Shown here: positions 58,100 to 64,000 of the stretch, piece after piece
Numbering within the stretch: position 1 is the stretch's first letter
Layout of the letters: each line of letters starts with the position of its first letter
Assembly: GCF_000003815.2 (NCBI RefSeq)
Contig: NC_049980.1
Coordinates: 27,820,273-27,884,272 of the forward strand
Source of the DNA: Branchiostoma floridae
Lineage: Eukaryota > Chordata > Leptocardii > Amphioxiformes > Branchiostomatidae
Reading direction: 5' to 3'
DNA length: 64,000 nt
Program-made: the position numbers and the translations under genes
Notes under the pieces: generated by a model
What the model saw: the letters and a program-made list of their open reading frames with translations, nothing else
Databases searched by the model: none
Told to the model about the DNA's origin: nothing

Positions 58100-58970
58100 A
58101 GAAGGACAGTCAACGCATCATAGTGTTGTTTGCTTTGTTATTGTTGCCATACATTGTACCATGTGCAACTATTGAGCAATAAAGTTCATTCATTAGTCTT
58201 GATTATTTATCACATTTATTTATCTCTAGCCCTGAATAGTGTTTTAGGACAGAAAACGTGATAGTTGAAAAAGTTGCGATAACTTATTTCGAGCAGTTAT
58301 TACAATAATTGTCTATATAGATATAGTATACTAGTGAATTAATGTGATGGATTGGTGCTATCACATTTTTCCCTATTGGACACAAATTTAGACATTACAT
58401 AAGAGTTAGTGAATAAAAAAGACGCAATTTTTCTTGTAATTAATGTTTGTTTCCACTGTTGAAACTTTGAAAAATGATTTTGACCATTACAAAACTATAA
58501 TACAAAATGTAATACTCATTAGTACTGGCACTCGTGGATTGTATGGGAAGTGTTAGATCAGGAATTGTGTTTCATTGAACTTTTGACCACGAGTCGAATT
58601 ACATTTGTACGGCCCTTTGAAACAAGTAACCCCGCAATGAACAAGGCAGTCAGGGATATCGGACGCTACCTGGCGGAACCTACAGGAACTGCAAAGCTCC
58701 GAACAGTGGTCACAGTTCTCTTGACTTTTGAATAAATAAAAAAAAATGCAATACCGGAGACGTGTGTTTGCCAGCACGTGTGTTTTATAGGCGCAGTAGG
58801 AAGCGTCTGTTTTTGAAAGGAATCAATATTGTCGATAACTCTATTGACCAATTTGCACTCAGCCTACATGAAAGGGCATTCGGATATCCTCTGCACCGTC
58901 CTCGGTGTTGTTTATAACTGTAAGTAGAGCCAGGCCCCCGGTAACAAAGCCACGGACGGTCCTAACCAAG
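58100..58970 (+). other. Intergenic region between GH10-c and GH10-d
   Basis: Starts with the GH10-c 3' UTR and AATAAA (58178). A 61-codon open frame at 58550-58735, followed directly by AATAAATAAA and an A run, has no recognisable domain; it may be a short retroposed sequence. The GH10-d promoter should lie near 58800-58970; no motif recognised. Confidence 0.45.
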
Positions 58971-61900
58971 ATGTACCGTTTGCTTGTCTGGGGAGCTTTG
59001 CTCCTTTGCTGTAATCTGTGCGATGTGAGAGCACAGACGGAGATATTCCGTAATGCCGGTTTCGAGGCTCCGCTCGGCCCTGACAACTGGTACTGCTCTG
59101 GCTGCACGGGGGAACAGTACGGGGGCGACAAGGTGGAGGGGGCTGTGAGCATGCGGGCAACTCAGAGGTGAGGGTGGAACATATATCATTCAAACAGGTT
59201 AGTTATTGTAAAACTAGTTCCACTATGGAATAGCAGTTTAACTGGCGTTATGGAAGCGTTAGATTTAGACCTTTCCCTTTTGTATATCCCGTGTGGACCA
59301 CTGAGCGACCGAGACTTAGAAGATCGCTTAACGAATCCCATGTGTTTTTTTTTTGTAAGTTAAATCATACTATAACATCTTCTCATTATGAAATCAATGG
59401 TCACAAAGAAATTTTGGTCGCTGTACGCTCGGTTAGCGATGGCCAATTGTCATGATATATAGGACTAGGCTGGTGATCAAACTCACGAGCTACCGGATAC
59501 ATGGCACTCTAGACCATAGAACCAGTCTTCCTATTGTGCTAAAAAAAGCACATGTGCTGGTTATCTTGCGTCTCCGTAATGACTGCTTAGGTGTTTGCAT
59601 TGTAGAAGAGTCGAGAGGACGATGACATTGTTCCCTAAAATATAGGTTAAACATATTGCGGTTTCCTAAAATATAGGTTAAACATATTGCGGTTCACTTC
59701 GTGGCTTAACAACCCTAAGGTGAGTGCATCGTGTATTGTAAAGCGATCTGTCCTTTTTTTCTCCTTTTTTTTCTCATTGAACGAAAGACCCTCCAAAGTG
59801 TTGACGTTGCTGTTGCTATTGCTGTTATTTGTGTTTGTCGTCGGCGGTGCTGTTGCTTTTACCATTTACATTGTTCTTATCATTTTTGACTTTTTTTGTA
59901 ATTGATTTTTTTTTGCCGTTGTTCGTGAACCAGACGGGCCACCTGGGCCGGCCCCGCCTACGATCTTGCGTACGGAAGTGACGTCATCTCTGACCGGACG
60001 TACGACTTCCAGATCTACGTACAGCTGGCATCGGGCGGTGACGTCAAACATCCGGTCAAAGTCACAGTTAGGATAGAGTTTTCAGGTGAGTTGTCAACTC
60101 AAAAAGGTTGATGCCTGAAGAATTATAACTTTGCAACACGCTGTAATGCATTGCCAAGTTTTTCAACGGTTTATTATAGACTTCGATTTACAATAAGGCT
60201 ATGTTGATTTCATAACATGGATGACATCGTCTGTGAATCCCAGAACTGGTGCGAACGTGCGAACAAAGAACGTTTGACAAAATACAAAAGGTTTGACAAA
60301 GATATACCTTCAATATCTTCATATCAAAGTGGTCAGGAAGGTTGAACAAATGGCCGATCACACAGACAACGGTATACCGAATGATAGATCGTTTATTTTT
60401 GTTCTTCCACATTATCTTCTTTGTTTTTGGCATTCTACAACACCAGTATCCGTTTTTCGATATCATCTATACAATGTATGATATGAAATTGACTGACTGA
60501 CTGCTTATTTTTCATTTTGATTTGGGACATGCCGAAAATCGATGCGCCCGTGGATGTCATCCATATAATCAGACTGAACATATTTCAGCCTATATACCTA
60601 TCACCCTGCTGAAGATGCCAGTATGGCCCACGGGCTATATAGAAACATGGGAGAGATGGGTACTGTGGGAAGGAACTAATGTATATGGGAAATATCGTGC
60701 ACTGATGCCATAAAAGGATTTTTAAAAAAACAAAGGTCTACCGAAAATAGTTTCATCAGGTTGGTAGAATATAGGATATGGGAGAATTTTTTTACTTCTA
60801 AGCTTCTAACTGGAGTTCTGCTTCTCAGCGCTATATGTAGCCAGTAAGAAGGTCTGTGACGAAGGTGTCTGAGAGACATCGAAACTTAAGCAATGTAAGT
60901 ACCTACTGGTTGAATGTGTAAAAAGGATTCTCCTATATCCATTTTCATTTTCATCCAACAAAGGTCTAGTTTGAAAAAAAATGCCTCTTTCCATGTTTGC
61001 AGACGGAGAAACCTTCCACCGGCAGCTCGCGCTGCTGAGCGACGTGAGTCAGACAGACGGCTGGCAGCAGATTGCCGCGACATTGACCGTGCCGGGTACG
61101 TACCCTCAGCACAGCATAATGTCAGGGATGATATGTACATAGGTGTTAAATATCTGCTTTTCTCTAATGTTTAATACTACCGACATTCAAATAGAATGTC
61201 TGCAAGGTTGATTGCTCTCCAAGCAGACGCATGGCCCAGCTGTTTCATGTATGGCGTATGTTATGCGTTTTTATCAGGCATTCTATTCAAAATACAAAGT
61301 CCGATAAAAATGGATAGAAACAAATAAAGAAAAGTCGGAACCTTTTCTTAGATAACAAAGTTGATCAGATATAAAGAATTGAACTGAATCAAATTGAATT
61401 GGAAAACAAAGAGGCACCTCATCATGTACGTTTTAGAAGGACATTTGAAAATTCTAAAACCCAGCAAATTTTTAACATCAAAATCTTCAAGGGTACAACA
61501 CACCACGATGCTGTATATTTTAGCAGAAATGAGGTTACTGTCGAAATGATACAGGTACATATGCTATAGATAGTTGATAGACATTTTCGTTATCAGATTG
61601 GGTACCTACTGGCTGCAAAAATAAATCAAGGTCATAATGAAATATAACTGTGGCTTTCTATAAAAAGCACCTGAATATCAACGATTTTGTCGATGTCTCA
61701 GTTTTCGACAAGCCGGTGACGTCCTTGCACCTGTATGTGTCGGGACCTCCGAGTTGGATCGACCTACTCGTGGACAGATCGTCTCTGACAGAGTCGGGCC
61801 CGGGTATTGTCGATACCTTTGCGGTATGTTCATTACGGTTAGGGCACATAACAAAGATTTGTAAATTTTTTTATAAGACTAACGTTATATTTTCGATGTC

Positions 61901-62349
61901 AGATCAAGAAATCAGATCTGTGCTTTATCTCTCTCTTTCTCCCTATTTCTCTCTCTTTCTCTCGTTCTCGTTCTCGTTCTCTTTCTCTCTCTCTCCCTCT
62001 CTATCTCTCTCTTTCTCTCTCTCTGTCTGCCCGTCTGTTTCTCTCCCTCTATCTGTCTCACACACATTTATGCGATATTGCTTAGTTTACCTAGTAGATG
62101 GACATTCGAAAACACACAGATAACAGATAAAGAGGAAGTCCCTTTATGCGTACCATGCCAGATGTCGTTAAGATATTATTTACTACAAATAACCGTATCC
62201 TGTTCCATGAATTTCCAGGCTGACACCGAACTGCTCTCTAACCCGGGGTTTGAGTCCTCCCTGGACCCCTGGGAGTGCCGTGGATGTACCGGTGTGCAGT
62301 ACACCACGGACTGCTATGGTGGCGCTTCATGCATGCTGGCTCAGGAGAG
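58971..62349 (+). CDS. GH10-d: secreted GH10-family protein, N-terminal part (continues right of the window)
   Basis: Visible exons: 58971-59167, 59934-60085, 61003-61095, 61702-61823 and 62219-62349 (197, 152, 93, 122 and 131 nt). They code a signal peptide (LLVWGALLLCCNLCDVRA), all of CBM-1 (EIFRNAGFEAPLGPDNWYC, DRTYDFQIYVQL, LHLYVSGPPSWIDLLVDRSS) and the start of CBM-2 (ELLSNPGFESSLDPWEC). It is the closest relative of GH10-a: CBM-1 first exons are almost identical and exon lengths are the same. The CBM-2 continuation and catalytic domain are not found before 64000, so they must lie to the right or be lost; the following intron holds a foldback and a mariner-type element. No frame damage in the visible part. 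Confidence 0.85.
61921..62060 (+). repeat. (CT)n-rich microsatellite in GH10-d intron 4
   Basis: About 135 bp of TCTC/TTCTCT/CGTTCT repeats ending in CACACACA. It keeps a minor reading frame open but is not coding. Confidence 0.9.
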
Positions 62350-62389
62350 GTACTGTGGATCTGTTTCTTGGCCATAGCTAATGTCCCAG

Positions 62390-62630
62390 CGAGACCACTA
62401 TTCCAGTAGGACGGTTACCTCGCTGCGACCGACCTGCGGCAGACCGAATTTCATTGATAAAAAGGAACATTTTCACGTTTTGTGTATGTTTTTTGTTTAT
62501 GTATTTTCAGTAATGCTTTACATTTTGCAGCATATTGCAATTATGAGGTCAGGGCTTACACAGCTTGATTAAGGTCGCAGCGAGGTCGGAGCACGCAGCG
62601 GAGCGGCATTGAATGTAATGTGGAAGGTAT
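62390..62630. mobile_element. Foldback of the GGTCGCAGCG family
   Basis: Left arm CACTATTCCAGTAGGACGGT and CTCGCTGCGACC; right arm GGTCGCAGCGAGGTCGG and GGCATTGAATGTAATGTGG are imperfect inverted counterparts. Related to 48395-48640. Confidence 0.5.
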
Positions 62631-62739
62631 CAAATCATATTGAATTGGTTCCATCAAGACAGCACTGATCATGACTAGAAACAGAGCGAGAACAAAGCGT
62701 TTTCGTTGGCTAGTAGCACGATGCTGCTTTGCTATTATA

Positions 62740-63662
62740 CGAGGGTGAGTCAGAAAGTAATGCAAGTGGTTTCATAACAGACTCGTTTTTTGATCGAATG
62801 AGTTGAAATTTGGCACAAAGGTAGAAACATATCTCTTCTTGAGATTGAAATATCTAAAGTTGTTGCTCATTATTTTATAAGTTACTGAGCTGCTTTCAAG
62901 TCGACCACACCCTTGGAGTCCCGTCAGAAGAAAAGTGATGTCCAGTTAACGTACAATTAAGGATTTCCCTAAACTAATTTTTACCATTGTAGAAGACGGA
63001 ACCTGCACATGTAATGAGCTACATTTCCCTATAGGCCACATGCTTAATTTAAACTCTAAAATCCGACCAGTTTTTCTTTTTTCGTTGCTGGTGTAGAGTG
63101 AGGTATACGGGGTCGTCAAGGTCATGAGATTTGCGGTGTTATGATTAAAGTTTCTGTAGCCTTCTTTCCCGTTAACAAAGACAAATAAAACTTAGCATTC
63201 TTTTTGGCCTTCAAACAGTTAATAACTGTGTAAAGTTTAGTTTCTTTTGGCTAATGGAAAAGTAGTCTTTCAACCAACAACTCACGAATTCGTGTATACA
63301 TCCAACAGCTTTATAACACAACTTACTCCATCCTAGCAGCTGTAAATAAAGAACCATTTAGAGTTCAGAGATGAAAATTGGCACGCAACCTATATAGACA
63401 TTTGGTATCATATATGTGCAATTTCAATCTCCTAAAATGATTTTTAATGGGTCAGATCTAGAGGAATTCATAGTCTGACAAGCTACCAAGGGTGTGTTCG
63501 TCTTTAAATCAACTCTGTTGCTCATAAAATGAGAAAGACCAAATTTAAAACATTCAATCTCAAGAGGACATGTGCTTCTACCTTTGTGCCAAATTTCAAC
63601 TCATTCGATCGAAAAACGAGTCTGTTATGAAACCACTTGCATTACTTTCTGACTCACCCTCG
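62740..63662. mobile_element. Non-autonomous mariner-type element (923 bp)
   Basis: Terminal inverted repeats of about 140 bp, starting CGAGGGTGAGTCAGAAAGTA, almost perfect for the outer 105 bp. The element is flanked on both sides by TA (62738-62739 and 63663-63664), the target duplication of Tc1/mariner transposons, and the CGAGGGTG..TCA.AAAGTAATGC ends are typical of mariner. The inner 630 bp contain no transposase frame. It sits in the intron after the fifth exon of GH10-d. Confidence 0.88.
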
Positions 63663-63664
63663 TA

Positions 63665-64000
63665 TGCTCGCACTAATTAATAGGTAGCATATACGTATAA
63701 GTAGGCATACGAGATCACCCCTATTCTTTTAGACAAGTGTAACGTTACTGGGTCCTTTGTCGTTTGTCTCTTGAAACCCGCGCCTAAAGCTCACTTGCAT
63801 CTCGGACTGTAGGATGGACGTCACCGTTTGAGGCCGTATATCTTTGATATCAGGTCAAAGGCGACCAGAGTATACATTTTGGGCATAAGATAGTCAACAA
63901 GAAAACTCTACAGTTAAACGTAGAGGTGCACTAGAGTTTATTCTGCTATTCTGGTCTCATTGATACAAACCGTTACTAAATTACATTAATTTTGGGCGGA
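63665..64000. other. Right end of the window: nothing recognised
   Basis: About 335 bp, presumably GH10-d intron. No CBM or GH10 exon motif (WAGPS, LDGG or others) was seen on the plus strand. Confidence 0.4.

Noticed and set aside
58550-58735. 61-codon frame upstream of GH10-d
   Set aside because: No recognisable domain, no support from a paralogous copy, and adjacent to an A-rich tail; not enough to call a gene.
61650-62123. 157-codon frame extending GH10-d exon 4
   Set aside because: Only 61702-61823 is an exon; the rest is intron kept open by the CT-rich microsatellite.

Overview
This is eukaryotic genomic DNA: multi-exon genes with GT-AG introns, AATAAA signals, a nuclear tRNA gene and many transposable-element remnants. 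Chordate-type cytoplasmic intermediate filament (IF) genes next to family-10 glycosyl hydrolase (GH10, xylanase-type) genes, with many short foldback elements and recent paralogues, point to a cephalochordate (amphioxus, Branchiostoma). That assignment is an inference. Genes were reconstructed by reading exons, splice sites and phases by eye. Each complete model has a total coding length divisible by three, and exon lengths agree between paralogues (61/96/171/126/221 nt for the IFs; 152/37/153/172/105/216/246 nt recur in the GH10s).

Left half (1-32.9 kb): five IF genes. IF-a (minus, 229-2067, runs off the left edge) and IF-c (minus, 14691-19525) are close paralogues. IF-b (plus, 7113-10593) and IF-e (plus, 28209-32436) are another pair. 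IF-d (plus, 20468-23176) is divergent and lacks the rod-end exon. Much of this region is a block duplication: [IF-a minus, IF-b plus, a GH10 last-exon relic minus] matches [IF-c minus, IF-e plus, GH10-a minus]. Several copies show damage: IF-c has an in-frame stop in exon 4, IF-b has a stop that removes the tail kept in IF-e, and the first GH10 copy survives only as a 166-bp relic.

Right half (33.1-64 kb): four GH10 genes. Each has a signal peptide, one or two beta-sandwich carbohydrate-binding modules (CBM4/9/22-like), a GH10 barrel with WDVNNE and TEL(D/T) catalytic motifs, and a conserved C-terminal FHGNY domain. GH10-a (minus, 33162-41381) converges on IF-e and diverges from GH10-b (plus, 42772-49239). 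GH10-c (plus, 49955-58099) and GH10-d (plus, 58971 to beyond the right edge) follow. GH10-b has a single CBM formed by joining the first exon of CBM1 to the rest of CBM2. GH10-c carries a tandem duplication of the 153-nt exon that starts the catalytic domain, with only 49 nt between the copies, a candidate for mutually exclusive splicing. The gene products are probably secreted enzymes acting on plant or algal beta-glycans, while the IFs would build epithelial cytoskeleton; nothing in the sequence shows a functional link beyond neighbourhood and shared duplication.

The intergenic and intronic DNA holds a 5'-truncated LINE and further LINE relics, several foldback elements, a 923-bp non-autonomous mariner-type element, TGACGTCA-rich dispersed repeats, repeated upstream units of the IF genes, microsatellites, and one stretch (15963-16500) that looks like an assembly artefact. 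An intronic tRNA-Gly(CCC) gene lies at 40571-40641.
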